From positions 62,001 through 126,000 of the forward strand of contig NZ_KB911260.1 of assembly GCF_000383415.1 (NCBI RefSeq): DNA of 64,000 nt, in the 5' to 3' direction. This stretch comes from Hyphomicrobium zavarzinii ATCC 27496 (GTDB taxonomy: Bacteria; Pseudomonadota; Alphaproteobacteria; Rhizobiales; Hyphomicrobiaceae). Every line of letters starts with the position of its first letter. Positions within the stretch are counted from its first letter, which is position 1. A program made the position numbers and the translations under genes. Below, in pieces: positions 45,305-54,639 of this stretch. Under the pieces are notes generated by a model. The model had not been told where the DNA came from. It saw nothing but the letters and a program-made list of their open reading frames with translations, and made no database searches.

Positions 45305-46474
45305 TCAGTCGTGTCCGAGGGTCTTGAGTTGCCAGGGATCGTTGGAGGGGTTGGCCCAATCGAACGGCTTGGTGGGCTTTGCAGCCGTGCTCTGCTTGGG
45401 GGCCGGCTGTGTCGCCTTGGGAGGCGCGGGAGGCGCCGCGGCGGCAGCGGCGGGCTCCTCGCCGGAGACCGGCCAGGTGACGGAGCGCTTGGCCATCGCG
45501 GAATTGGCGGCTGCAACCGATTTGGCCCGCAGCGCCTTCTCGGCGATGGCATCGTATTCGGGCAAAGTGACCGGTGCGTTTTTCGGCACCATGTGCACGA
45601 CCTTGTAGCCGCGCGTCTTCAGTTCGGCGAGCAGGCTCGCCAGCGCGCCCGCCGTAGAAGGCTGGATGTCGTGGAAGAGGAGGATGCCCTTCTTCTCGCG
45701 ATCGAGCTGGGTCAGCACGTTGCGCAACACCACGCCGGGGCTCTTCGTGCGGAAGTCAGCGGAATCGACATGGATGCCGAATACGCCGAGGCCGCGGTTC
45801 TGAAGATAGGCGAGCGACGCCTTGCCGTGAGCCAGATAGGGGAAGCGGAAAAAAGGAGCGATGGGCGTTCCGGCCGCTGCGGCGACGGCTGAGAGGCCAA
45901 GCTCGACCTCGCGCTTCATGGCATCTGCGCCGAGCGCCGAAAGCTTCTTATGAGACCAGGTGTGGGTGCCGATGGTGTGGCCGCGGCGCGCAACCTCCTG
46001 CAGCGTCGCGGGGTCGGAAATCGCCATGCGGCCGACGGAGAAGAACGTGGCTTTTACGCACTGCTCGTCGAGCGCGTCGAGGATGGGGATGGTGTAGCGG
46101 CGCATGGGGCCGTCGTCGAACGTGAGCACGACCTCGCCGTTCTCGAGAAACTTGGTTTCGTCCTTGTGATACTGGTCGCCGAAACGGGGGCCGGAGGTGG
46201 TGTCGATCTCGACCACGCGCGAGATGCCGAGCAGGTCGGGCCGGTTGGCGCAATCGGGCGCGAAGTAGGTGCCCGGTGAGATGGTCGGATTGGATCCGGC
46301 TCCCGGATTGACGGGCGGGGTCTGGTCGTGGGGCGAGCGAATGGCGGAGGACGTGCCCGGCGGCGGTCCCAAAGGCTGTGGAGTCTCGGCCCGTGCCGTC
46401 GCGAGGCCGCATGTTGCGCCGACGAGCGCGGTCGCAAACCCCACTGCCAGCCATGTGCACCGACTGGCGCTCAT
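45305..46474 (-). CDS. exported polysaccharide deacetylase (NodB homology domain), copy 2
   Basis: A 389-residue protein with a signal peptide (MSASRCTWLAVGFATALVG), a Pro-rich N-terminal stretch, and CE4 motifs VVLTFDDGP, HTWSH, FFRFPY and GILLFHD. Blocks such as LGISRVVEIDTTSGPRFG and CVKATFFSVGRMA are near-copies of those in the neighbouring deacetylase, showing a tandem duplication followed by divergence. The tail is Ala/Pro-rich. AAGGAG precedes the ATG. The substrate is not determined; peptidoglycan or exopolysaccharide is likely. Confidence 0.87.
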   Translation of the reverse strand: MSASRCTWLAVGFATALVGATCGLATARAETPQPLGPPPGTSSAIRSPHDQTPPVNPGAGSNPTISPGTYFAPDCANRPDLLGISRVVEIDTTSGPRFGDQYHKDETKFLENGEVVLTFDDGPMRRYTIPILDALDEQCVKATFFSVGRMAISDPATLQEVARRGHTIGTHTWSHKKLSALGADAMKREVELGLSAVAAAAGTPIAPFFRFPYLAHGKASLAYLQNRGLGVFGIHVDSADFRTKSPGVVLRNVLTQLDREKKGILLFHDIQPSTAGALASLLAELKTRGYKVVHMVPKNAPVTLPEYDAIAEKALRAKSVAAANSAMAKRSVTWPVSGEEPAAAAAAPPAPPKATQPAPKQSTAAKPTKPFDWANPSNDPWQLKTLGHD

Positions 46475-46749
46475 CCTTCGTCTCCTTTGCGCCCGGTCTC
46501 AATCCCGATGGGAGCCCGAAGCAATTAAGCCGTATTGAACCACGGTTCGTACGGGAATTTGTAGCTAATTTGCAACCCGCTTCAGGCGCGGCATTTTTTT
46601 GGCGCTTCGGAGTGTCGCCGATGTGACGGCTATGCTAGGGGCTTGTCCTCATATAGAGGCCTCAAGGCTTTTTTTATCGCCGGGGTGCGCATCCCGGTGC
46701 CGGAGGCCGAGGTTTTTTACACCTTAATCCACGGCTTCTTGGAGCTTTG

Positions 46750-48126
46750 ATGTCGGGCTTGGACGAGCAGGCGGCCCCTGAGGTCGATGCGATCAGTGTG
46801 GCAGACCTCGTGCGCGATGTTGCCCTCGCGTTGCACGATGGCGACACCCAACGCGCCGCCCAACTGGTGGTGGGCCTTCGTCCCCGCGATCTCGCCGACG
46901 TCATCGAGCTCTTGTCCCCCGAGCACCGCATCGCGCTCATCCAGGCGCTGGGGCCCGCGTTCGATTACGAGGTGCTCTCGGAGATCGACGAGACGGTCCG
47001 CGACCAGCTTTCGGAAGCGCTGCCTAACGAGCTTCTGGCCAAGGCCGTCACCGAGCTCGACACCGACGATGCCGCCTACCTGATCGAGAACCTCGAGCAG
47101 GCGGATCGCGACGAGATTCTGGCACAGGTGCCGAAGGGTGATCGTCTGGCGCTCGAGCGGCAGCTCGAATACCCGGAAGAATCCGCCGGCCGCCTGATGC
47201 AGAGCGACTTCGTGGCGGTGGCGCCCTACTGGACCACCGAGCAGGTCATCGAGCACGCCCGCGAGACCGACGATCTTCCTGACACTTTCTCCGAGATCTT
47301 CGTCGTCGATCCCGCCTTTCGCGTGCTCGGCAGCGTGGACCTGTCGCGGCTGTTGCGCACCAAGCGCGACGTTCCGGTGTCCGAGATCATGGAGACCGAT
47401 CTCAACGTGGTGCTCGACACGTCCGACCAGGAGGAGGTGGCGCGCCAGTTCGAGCGCTATGGCCTGATCTCGGCGCCTGTCGTCGATCAGAACAACAAGC
47501 TCGTGGGCGTCATCACGGTCGACGACGTGGTGGAAGTGCTGCAGGACGAGGCTGACGAGGACATGAAGGCGTTGGGCGGCGTCGGTGACGAAAGCCTGAC
47601 CGACAGCGTGGTTCAAACGGCCCGCAGCCGCGTGCCCTGGCTCATCATCAATCTCGGAACGGCGGTTCTGGCGTCCTTCGTGATCAAGGCGTTCGATGCC
47701 ACGATCGAGCAGATGGTGGCGCTCGCCGTGCTGATGCCGATCGTCGCCTCCATGGGCGGCAATGCCGGTACGCAGACCATGACGGTGACCGTGCGCGCGC
47801 TCGCGACCAACAAGCTCGGCGCCGCCAACTCGCAGCGGATCATCTCGCGCGAGACACTTGTCGGCCTTCTCAACGGCCTCATTCTTTCGGTCATCATGGC
47901 CACCATCGTGTTCCTGTGGTTCGGCTCGGGCCGTCTCGGCGCGGTGATCGGCATGGCGATGGTGGTGAACCTGCTGGCTGCTGCGCTGGCCGGCATTCTC
48001 ATTCCTCTCGCGCTCGACCGGCTGAAGCTCGATCCGGCGCCCGCATCGGGTGTTTTCGTGACCATGGTTACCGACTGCGTCGGCTTCTTCGCGTTTCTCG
48101 GGCTCGCCTCCCTGATCCTGCTCTAG
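46750..48126 (+). CDS. mgtE: magnesium transporter MgtE
   Basis: A 458-residue protein with the three MgtE modules. A superhelical N domain (ADVIELLSPEHRIALIQAL) comes first, then two CBS domains (SAPVVDQNNKLVGVITVDDVVEVL), then a plug helix leading to five membrane helices containing the conserved ALAVLMPIVASMGGNAGTQT signature. It is a Mg2+ channel gated by cytosolic Mg2+ bound in the N and CBS domains. ATG 46750 has GGAG five bases before it. The next gene, 118 bases downstream, encodes a CorA-like protein. Confidence 0.95.
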   Translation: MSGLDEQAAPEVDAISVADLVRDVALALHDGDTQRAAQLVVGLRPRDLADVIELLSPEHRIALIQALGPAFDYEVLSEIDETVRDQLSEALPNELLAKAVTELDTDDAAYLIENLEQADRDEILAQVPKGDRLALERQLEYPEESAGRLMQSDFVAVAPYWTTEQVIEHARETDDLPDTFSEIFVVDPAFRVLGSVDLSRLLRTKRDVPVSEIMETDLNVVLDTSDQEEVARQFERYGLISAPVVDQNNKLVGVITVDDVVEVLQDEADEDMKALGGVGDESLTDSVVQTARSRVPWLIINLGTAVLASFVIKAFDATIEQMVALAVLMPIVASMGGNAGTQTMTVTVRALATNKLGAANSQRIISRETLVGLLNGLILSVIMATIVFLWFGSGRLGAVIGMAMVVNLLAAALAGILIPLALDRLKLDPAPASGVFVTMVTDCVGFFAFLGLASLILL

Positions 48127-48244
48127 CGACCGATTCTCTATGACAGCCTGATGACGGGAACGCCGCAGTTTGCTGCTTGCGGGCGCCCGGCGATGCGTGG
48201 TTATCAAGGAGCCGACTGGCCTTCAGAACCGCGAGATCACGCTT

Positions 48245-49885
48245 ATGGCCCCGATCCCAGAGAAGCGCGTCAAGCATTTGCGCCAAATTCTCCTGTGGCC
48301 CGTTTATCTTCTGCCTCTCGAGGAAGACGCGCCGATCGATGACCACTGGGAGGCCCTGGCGACGCCGAGCGCGGACAACCCCTGGCGGGAGCTCGACGAC
48401 GAGTTCGGCGATCCGGCCGAGTTCCAGACACGCCACTACAATGAGTTCGTGACCTTCCTGCCGCCTGTGCAGAGGTTTCTCTACGGACAAGGGCTCGGCC
48501 GCTCCGTCAGCAAGGTCTACGGCGAGAGCCCGATCCGTGTCATGCGCCGTTCGGACATCAAGCGCGTGCGGGTGACGCTCGACCGCGACGACGAGCCGAT
48601 CACGCTCCACGTGGCTCACGTGGACCTCTATTTCTTCTTCGACATCGACATCACGCTCCTTGCCCTCGAGGTCTACGTCGACGACATCGCGTTCGATACG
48701 GCGCAAACGCTGATGTTCCGCTTCGGCCGGGCTTATCCAGCCTATTGGGAGGGGAGCGGGCGCGGCGGACACTGCCCATGGAAAGTGGAGTGGCTGGGCG
48801 CCGGGGACGAGGTTCTGGCCACGTCGGACTACGAGAACCGCGAGAAGTTCCTGTCTTTCGTCTGCAAGCACAGGGCGCCGACGACGGCTGCCCATTGGGA
48901 GTTTCTCATGTCTCCGATGGTGCTTCACCATGGCGACAAGAAGGGGCCCGTGCGCTACCGGCAGCTCGAATACTACCGCATGCCCTACATGGCCTACCTT
49001 GCGCTCGATCGCGCCGAGACGATCTCGCGGTCGGATTCGATCCGGCTCGCGCTTGGCAATGAAGCGGGCGACGGCGGGTCGCTTCCCTACTCGGAGAGCT
49101 ACCTCGCGGATTTCGAGACGCGCTTCTGCTACGACCGCAACTTCACGTCAGGGGGAGGACAGAAGGCCGCCAGCGTTAGGTTCCATGCCTCGGGAGATAC
49201 GCTCGTCGTGACGGGGGACGCGGACGATGTGTTCTACACCAGCCAGGAGGGCGGCATTCTTTGCCGCTTCCGTCATCAGCATTTTCTGATGTTCCTGATC
49301 GCGCATTTTCAGAAAGCGTCGTTGCACATGTTTTCCGACCGCATGGTTGCGGCGGTGAGCAGGCTCGAGATCGCGAACGCGAAAGCCAACCGCATTTTTC
49401 GAGGGGACGTGCGCAACACGCACGAGAACTTCCTGCGGTTCGCGCATCGCTACTGGTTCAGCAGCATCTCGCATCAGGCGCAGGTGCACGAGCTGTTCGA
49501 CATGACGCGCCGCCATCTCAAGCTCGACAGCCTCTATTGCGAGGTGCGTGAGGAGTTGCAGGACATGGGCAGCTTCCTCGACGTCGAGGCGATGCGGAAG
49601 CAGAACGAGACCGTGGTGCGCCTGACGGTGGTCACGACCTTCGGTCTCGTCGGAACGGTGACGACGGGCTTCATCGGCATGAACCTGTTCGATTGGACGC
49701 AGGAGCCGGCGTGGTGGCGGGTGGCGGCGTTCCTCGCGGTGTTCGTTCCCACTGCCGCTCTTACACTCTACACGGTGGTGAAATCCCGCCGCCTTTCGGA
49801 TTTCCTCGACGCGCTGTCCGACGAGAAGGTGACGTGGGGCCGGCGCTGGCGTGCGCTGCTCAGGGTCTGGTTCGGGAAGTCGTAG
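48245..49885 (+). CDS. CorA-like membrane protein with large N-terminal domain
   Basis: A 546-residue protein. Two C-terminal membrane helices flank a GMN motif (GFIGMNL, GMN at 478-480), the ion-selectivity signature of the CorA superfamily. Just before them is a long helical region (LDMTRRHLKLDS..., FLDVEAMRKQNETVVRLTVVTT) like the CorA stalk. The ~400-residue N-terminal part is larger than in classical CorA and not recognisably the same. The PE that normally follows GMN is absent; FDWTQEPAWW is found instead. A divalent-cation channel is likely. The start is the first ATG in frame that leaves a sensible N-terminus. Confidence 0.78.
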   Translation: MAPIPEKRVKHLRQILLWPVYLLPLEEDAPIDDHWEALATPSADNPWRELDDEFGDPAEFQTRHYNEFVTFLPPVQRFLYGQGLGRSVSKVYGESPIRVMRRSDIKRVRVTLDRDDEPITLHVAHVDLYFFFDIDITLLALEVYVDDIAFDTAQTLMFRFGRAYPAYWEGSGRGGHCPWKVEWLGAGDEVLATSDYENREKFLSFVCKHRAPTTAAHWEFLMSPMVLHHGDKKGPVRYRQLEYYRMPYMAYLALDRAETISRSDSIRLALGNEAGDGGSLPYSESYLADFETRFCYDRNFTSGGGQKAASVRFHASGDTLVVTGDADDVFYTSQEGGILCRFRHQHFLMFLIAHFQKASLHMFSDRMVAAVSRLEIANAKANRIFRGDVRNTHENFLRFAHRYWFSSISHQAQVHELFDMTRRHLKLDSLYCEVREELQDMGSFLDVEAMRKQNETVVRLTVVTTFGLVGTVTTGFIGMNLFDWTQEPAWWRVAAFLAVFVPTAALTLYTVVKSRRLSDFLDALSDEKVTWGRRWRALLRVWFGKS

Positions 49886-49919
49886 AGCCTGGCTTCGTGC
49901 CGTGCTAGTCGCCGCTCGG

Positions 49920-50597
49920 CTAGATGCGGAACTCCAGCAGGTCCGTGCGCGTGCGCAATTCGCTCGCGAGCGTTTCGATCGCGTGCTTGCTCCCTGTGCG
50001 CACCATCATCCGGTACTCGTAGAAGCCGCCCGCCCGGTCCAGGCGATAGCTCATGTTGGCGATCGAGAAGCCTTGCGCTGCGATGAGCGTGCGGACATCG
50101 GGCTCCGGCAGCACTTTGTCCTCGGAGAAGCGCAGCACGAGCTGGCCGAAGGTGTGGCTCGGGATCCAGGCCTCGATGCGGCGGAAGATGGCGAGCGTCC
50201 CCAGGGTGGCGAGCGTCGCGAGCGTGGCCGGGAAGAAGAATCCCACGCCGTAGAGGATACCGATCGCCGACGTGATCCAGATCGATGCCGCGGTCGTGAG
50301 GCCGCGAACGGTAAGCCCGTCCTTGAAAATCACGCCGGCGCCGAGAAAGCCGATGCCGGTCATGATGCCTTGCGCGATGCGCGTGGGGTCGGTGCGCACT
50401 GTTTCCATGGGAACGGCGCCCAGCCAATCCCACTGGTAGGCGGTGACGACCATGAGGAGAGCGGCAGCGAGACAGACGAGAGCGTGCGTGCGAAATCCGG
50501 CAGGACGGCCGTGAAAGCTCCGCTCGAGACCGATCAGGCTGCCTGCGGCCCAGGCGGCGGCCAGATGAGTGGCGATCTCGACATAGTGCGGATGCAT
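49920..50597 (-). CDS. MgtC/SapB family membrane protein
   Basis: A 225-residue protein. The N-terminal half has four to five membrane helices and MgtC signatures: GSLIGLERSFHGRPAGFRTHALVC and GIGFLGAGVIFKDG followed by VRGLTTAASIW. The C-terminal cytosolic part is ACT-like (ASELRTRTDLLEFRI). MgtC proteins are tied to low-Mg2+ growth and F-ATPase control rather than direct transport. The long upstream ORF extension overlaps the next gene and is rejected; ATG 50597 has GGAGAG just upstream. It converges on the CorA-like gene. Confidence 0.87.
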   Translation of the reverse strand: MHPHYVEIATHLAAAWAAGSLIGLERSFHGRPAGFRTHALVCLAAALLMVVTAYQWDWLGAVPMETVRTDPTRIAQGIMTGIGFLGAGVIFKDGLTVRGLTTAASIWITSAIGILYGVGFFFPATLATLATLGTLAIFRRIEAWIPSHTFGQLVLRFSEDKVLPEPDVRTLIAAQGFSIANMSYRLDRAGGFYEYRMMVRTGSKHAIETLASELRTRTDLLEFRI

Positions 50598-50616
50598 CGC
50601 TCTCCAGGTCTGTGGC

Positions 50617-51438
50617 TCAGTGGCTTTCCGCGCTGCGGGCCGGGAGCGCTTTGGCCGGTGCATCGGGGCGATTGGCGAGAATGGCGTCCGCGACCTCCAC
50701 GAAGCCCGCCCCGCCGGCGCCCTTGGTGATCCAGGTCGGCGGGTGAGGAATGTCCGCCAGATGGCGGGTGACGGTGCTGACGCCGACGGACTTCGGCATA
50801 TGGGCGAACATCGGCGCATCATTGGCGGAATCGCCGACGAACAACAGACGGTCGCGATCGAGATCGATGTCGAGGCCGGTGATGGCGGGCAGGAATTTGC
50901 GGACCGCGGTTACCTTGTTGTAGCCGCCGAACCAGGCGATCACCCACAAGGAGTTCGCGGTAGCGCTCGCGCCTCTCGCCTCGAACTCGCGGAGCACGGC
51001 GCGCGCCGTCGCGCGATCGTCCGGCCTTGCCAGGGCGAGGCTCGTGCGGCGGAAAGGCTGATCATCCGACAGGGTCAATTCGGGGTGCTTTTTCATGATC
51101 GTGCGCGCCATGTCCGCGAGGCGGGACTGGGCCGCTTCGAGCATGTCGGGCGTGCTCCAGAAGCGGCGCGTCACGCTCGTGCCCTCGCGGCTGAAGCAGA
51201 AGCCGCCGTTCTCGCCGATGACGGCCGTGACGGGCCACATGCGCACCATCTGGTCGCACCACCCCGCGGGGGCCGCCGTGACGGGGATGACGCGCACGCC
51301 GGCAGCTTCCAGGCGCTCCAGCGCGTCATAGGTCTCGGCGGACAGCTTTCCATCGAAGGTCAGCGTGTCGTCCATGTCGGTCAGGACAACTTGGACGCCG
51401 CGCAGATCGACGGATGCGGCGGCCGAGATCGGCCTCAT
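50617..51438 (-). CDS. HAD-superfamily class IIB hydrolase
   Basis: A 273-residue Cof/sucrose-phosphatase-like HAD enzyme. Motif I is LTDMDDTLTFDG, motif II is VIPVTAAPAGW, and motif IV is FVGDSANDAPMF. The C2B cap with NGGFCF precedes motif III. Relatives dephosphorylate sugar phosphates such as mannosyl-3-phosphoglycerate or sucrose-phosphate; the substrate here is open. It lies 19 bases upstream of mgtC on the same strand, so the two are probably co-transcribed. The TTG at 51507 is a possible but weaker start. Confidence 0.82.
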   Translation of the reverse strand: MRPISAAASVDLRGVQVVLTDMDDTLTFDGKLSAETYDALERLEAAGVRVIPVTAAPAGWCDQMVRMWPVTAVIGENGGFCFSREGTSVTRRFWSTPDMLEAAQSRLADMARTIMKKHPELTLSDDQPFRRTSLALARPDDRATARAVLREFEARGASATANSLWVIAWFGGYNKVTAVRKFLPAITGLDIDLDRDRLLFVGDSANDAPMFAHMPKSVGVSTVTRHLADIPHPPTWITKGAGGAGFVEVADAILANRPDAPAKALPARSAESH

Positions 51439-51643
51439 GGCGCGAGATCCACGGGCCTGCGTCTCTCTTGAGATGTCGCGGGGGACACGTGCGGTGGCGA
51501 TAGCCAAAGGGGTGGCTCCAGGTCAGTAGGTTTGCGAACGTAATGTGACGGGGTGACAAGTCGAACGACGAAAAGCCGATAAGCTCCGCATCAGAACTGC
51601 AATAGGAATATGAGAAGCGGGCATTGCCCCGGTTTCCACCGCG

Positions 51644-52993
51644 TCAGCTCGTGGGTGCATCCAGCTTGCGGGTGAGGTTCTCGAACTCGCGCCGCAGCTC
51701 CTCATTCTTGAAGATCTGCTCGAAAGTCGGTGCCTCGAGCTTCTGGATGGCTTCGAACGAGGTGGAGCTGTCGCGCATCAGGTTGCGCAGCTCGAGGCTG
51801 GCCTCGACGGTATCGAAGGTGTTGTCGGCGATGCGCAGATCGTGCGTGGCGCGGGTGCGGGCGGCCGCGATCTGCTCCCGCTGCTGGGCGAGGTAACGGC
51901 GATAGCCTTTGGCGGCTTCCTCCGCGATCTTCTGGCTTTCGCGGTTGGCGTCGAGAGCGCGCTTCTGATCGGGGCGGTTCTCGGCGCGCATCAGCTCCTG
52001 TGTCTTGCGCTTCGCCTCCGCCAGATCCTTCAGGATGGCATCGAGCTTGGGCATGTACTGCGTGTCGATCTTGGCGATGGTCGCATCCTGCGCGTGAACG
52101 AGCAGCGCGAAGAGGGCCGCATGCATGGCGAAGTACTTGCGTGCCGCGCCGGGGTTCTCGGCGGTTGCCGTCATCAACTTGGCGAGCTGGCCGTCGATGA
52201 TCTTGGCGGCGTGGAAGGTCGCGACGAGGCGGACGAGATCGCCCGAGAGCACGCCGTCGAGCAGCAGATCGAGCTGGTCGGGCGCAAGATCCACGCCCGA
52301 TTTGGTGAGTGCGTCCTTGATCTCCCCCTTGGCCGCGGCGATGGAAGCTTCGTTCTCCTTGATGCGCGTCTTGTGCTCCGCGATCTTGGTGCCGAGGCTG
52401 TCGACGGTGTCGTTCAACACGCCGGGCAGCATGGCGTCCTTCGGCGCGGTGAGTTGCTTTTCCTTCAGGGTGACGATGTTGGTTTCGAGATCGCGGATGT
52501 TGCGGCGGTAGCCCTCGATCTTCTTCTGCACCTCCACAACGGGAGCATCGGTCACGATGCCGAGCGCGGCGTCGAGAAGCTGGCGGATGCGGGCTTCGCG
52601 ATCCTCTCTGGTCTCGGTCCAGAGCGGGGTAACCAGAAACTCGTCCTTGCCGGGGAGCTTCTTGGCTTCCGAGCGCTGCTCGGCCACGTCCTTCAGGAGT
52701 CCGTCGATGGCGTTCATCAGAAGGCGCGCCTGCTCGTAGGCGGGATCGCCTTCGCGCGGATCGCGGGGAGCGGCGGGTGTGTCTGCGGCAGTGCCGGTGG
52801 GCGCGGGCGCCGCTTTCGGGTTTCCAGCCGCCTGCGTGGAGTTGAGGATCTCGGCGATGCTGTCCTTGGCGCGCGCGGACTGAGCCAGGGCAGGAGGCGC
52901 AAGGCCGTTTGCGATCACGGCCGCGAGGGCTGCTCCGGCGACTGCGGTCATCCGGCCAACAATGCGTAGCGACGAGTTCGAGTGGGGTGCCAA
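51644..52993 (-). CDS. exported coiled-coil protein of unknown function
   Basis: A 449-residue protein starting at a TTG that has a perfect AGGAGG five bases upstream; this beats both the earlier GTG and the later ATG at 52951. A signal peptide follows (VAGAALAAVIANGLAPPALAQS). The mature part has a Pro/Ala-rich linker and then long helices with coiled-coil character (KKIEGYRRNIRDLETNIVTL; AEHKTRIKENEASIAAAKGE; a Glu/Arg-rich C-terminus). I recognise no domain. A periplasmic structural or scaffold role is a guess only. Confidence 0.72.
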   Translation of the reverse strand: MAPHSNSSLRIVGRMTAVAGAALAAVIANGLAPPALAQSARAKDSIAEILNSTQAAGNPKAAPAPTGTAADTPAAPRDPREGDPAYEQARLLMNAIDGLLKDVAEQRSEAKKLPGKDEFLVTPLWTETREDREARIRQLLDAALGIVTDAPVVEVQKKIEGYRRNIRDLETNIVTLKEKQLTAPKDAMLPGVLNDTVDSLGTKIAEHKTRIKENEASIAAAKGEIKDALTKSGVDLAPDQLDLLLDGVLSGDLVRLVATFHAAKIIDGQLAKLMTATAENPGAARKYFAMHAALFALLVHAQDATIAKIDTQYMPKLDAILKDLAEAKRKTQELMRAENRPDQKRALDANRESQKIAEEAAKGYRRYLAQQREQIAAARTRATHDLRIADNTFDTVEASLELRNLMRDSSTSFEAIQKLEAPTFEQIFKNEELRREFENLTRKLDAPTS

Positions 52994-53103
52994 ATCTGCC
53001 TCCTCAGGGCCGCCATGCAGCACCGGAATTCAGGCAAATCGATGATTTGCGACAGGCGTCCCGTGGACAGCCTGCGCCTGCCGCCCGTCTTAGTCCGGCA
53101 GAG

Positions 53104-53892
53104 CTAGCCGCCTTTGGCTGCGTGCGTGACGGCTGCCAGCAGGGCAGGGGTGATCTGGCGCGCATCGGTGAGCACGGCCATGTGGCTCATGGCAGGAGCA
53201 CCGCGCAGGGCGAGCTTCGACGCTTCGAGGGGCGCATCCTGCGGCCGCTCCTTCAGCGCAAGGCCGAGGCGCAGCTCCTTCGCGGTGATCGTCAGGACGC
53301 CGAAAGTGGTGCCGCCGAGGTGGAAGGTCAGGTGACTGTCGAAGGGCGTGGTGACGGTGCCGGGCACGGCCTTGCCGACCTCGGCGATGACGTAGTTGGC
53401 GAGGGGGCGGAAGGCCTTCGCGCGGGCCAGCAGGGCCTCCAGCGTGACCGGGTCCGGCGCCGGGGCGGGCGTGAGCGGTACCGTCGCGGCAGGGGCGCTC
53501 ACGGCAACGGGGAGGGGTGCAACGGCGAGGGGTGCCGCTGGCGGCGGGGGTGATGACGGTGCAGTGGCCGGCGCCGGGTTCTGCGTCTCGCGCGGTGCTT
53601 CGGGCGGGGCTGCGGGGCGCTGGCGGGGTGAAGCAGGTGTGCGCCGTGCGGTCGCGGGCCGGGGGCTTCCCGCCCCGGCGTAGATCGGCCGGCCGCCGTT
53701 GTTGTGGATGCGCTCGATCCAGGAGGCCTTCGAGAACATGAAGCCCTGGCGGCGCAGCCAGTCGATGATGTCGTTCCTGTGGGTCAGGCCTTCGGCTGCG
53801 ATGGCCGCCAGCCAGTCCTCGAGCGCACGGCCGGTGTCGGCCTTCAGCGTTTCCAGAAACTGGCGCTCCTTCTCGCCATAGTCGGTGCTCAC
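53104..53892 (-). CDS. hypothetical protein with DUF4287-like helical N-terminus
   Basis: The GTG at 53892 is taken as start because a GGGGGA box lies about six bases upstream; the longer ORF runs antisense through the next gene. The 262-residue product has three parts. Residues 1-65 are a helical module (FLETLKADTGRALEDWLAAI, LTHRNDIIDWLRRQG) reminiscent of DUF4287. A Pro/Ala-rich linker follows. The C-terminal ~110 residues (AKAFRPLANYVIAEVG to GVLTITAKELRLGLAL) have the look of the DUF5655 alpha/beta domain. Function is unknown; the domain calls are by eye. Confidence 0.6.
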   Translation of the reverse strand: MSTDYGEKERQFLETLKADTGRALEDWLAAIAAEGLTHRNDIIDWLRRQGFMFSKASWIERIHNNGGRPIYAGAGSPRPATARRTPASPRQRPAAPPEAPRETQNPAPATAPSSPPPPAAPLAVAPLPVAVSAPAATVPLTPAPAPDPVTLEALLARAKAFRPLANYVIAEVGKAVPGTVTTPFDSHLTFHLGGTTFGVLTITAKELRLGLALKERPQDAPLEASKLALRGAPAMSHMAVLTDARQITPALLAAVTHAAKGG

Positions 53893-53909
53893 CAGAAGTC
53901 CCCCACGTG

Positions 53910-54395
53910 TCAGATCCAGCGCCGGGTGCGGGCTTTGTAGTCCCGGTAGGCGTCTCCGAAGCGCTCCTCCAGATGGCGCTCCTCCGGCAGGATAGCGAGC
54001 CACGTTACAAGGACGGCGAAGGGCAGCGCCAGGATCACGAACCAGACATTCTGTGTCAGCTCCGCGATGCCGAACAGGATCAGGATGTCGGCAACATAGA
54101 TGGGATTGCGCCGGAAGCGGAAGGGTCCATCGGTGACCAGTACGTCGGCGGCTTTGTCGGGCAGAACGGTGGTGCCGTGACGGCGCAGCGTCCAGACTGC
54201 CCAGACGAGCAGAGCGAGACCGGCCGCGCCCAGGCCGCGCCCGACGATGTGGCCCATCGTATCGTCCTCTCCCGGCCAATCGAGGGGGAGCATGTGTCCA
54301 AGCGCGATCGCGGCGGCAACCGTCGCGACGAGCAGGATCGGGGGCCAGGGGATGGTCGAAGGCGGCGTTGCGGCTCTGCTTTCCGTTCCGGACAT
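53910..54395 (-). CDS. isoprenylcysteine carboxyl methyltransferase/PEMT-family membrane protein
   Basis: A 161-residue protein with four to five membrane helices and the C-terminal family signature: RFRRNPIYVADIL, then EERHLEERFGDAYRDYKARTRRW. That motif set is shared by bacterial ICMT-like and phospholipid methyltransferase-like enzymes that use S-adenosylmethionine in the membrane. The acceptor is unknown. The start is the ATG at 54395; the long extension upstream lacks coding character. It ends 17 bases before the next gene on the same strand. Confidence 0.82.
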   Translation of the reverse strand: MSGTESRAATPPSTIPWPPILLVATVAAAIALGHMLPLDWPGEDDTMGHIVGRGLGAAGLALLVWAVWTLRRHGTTVLPDKAADVLVTDGPFRFRRNPIYVADILILFGIAELTQNVWFVILALPFAVLVTWLAILPEERHLEERFGDAYRDYKARTRRWI

Positions 54396-54639
54396 GTGTT
54401 TCGATCTCGGGTTTTTGATCTCGGGCGGTATCGTGAGGTGTCTGCCACGGGAGATAGGGGTAATCTCATGCGCAGGGCCAGGCAAATGTCCGGCTCCGTC
54501 GTTTAGGCCATACTTTTATCCGTAATCGGCATTACCAGCGCCCCGTTCAGATCTGGTTCAAATCCGGTTCATCAAGCCCGGTGTATCAGGCGCGTCGTGC
54601 TGGGCGCGCGCGCCGCGTATTTTCAAGGAAGGAAACCCC

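Noticed and set aside
46475-46749. possible riboswitch leader before mgtE
   Set aside because: The 275-base leader has no clear ykoK (M-box) core elements by eye; only a weak GC-rich stretch was seen.
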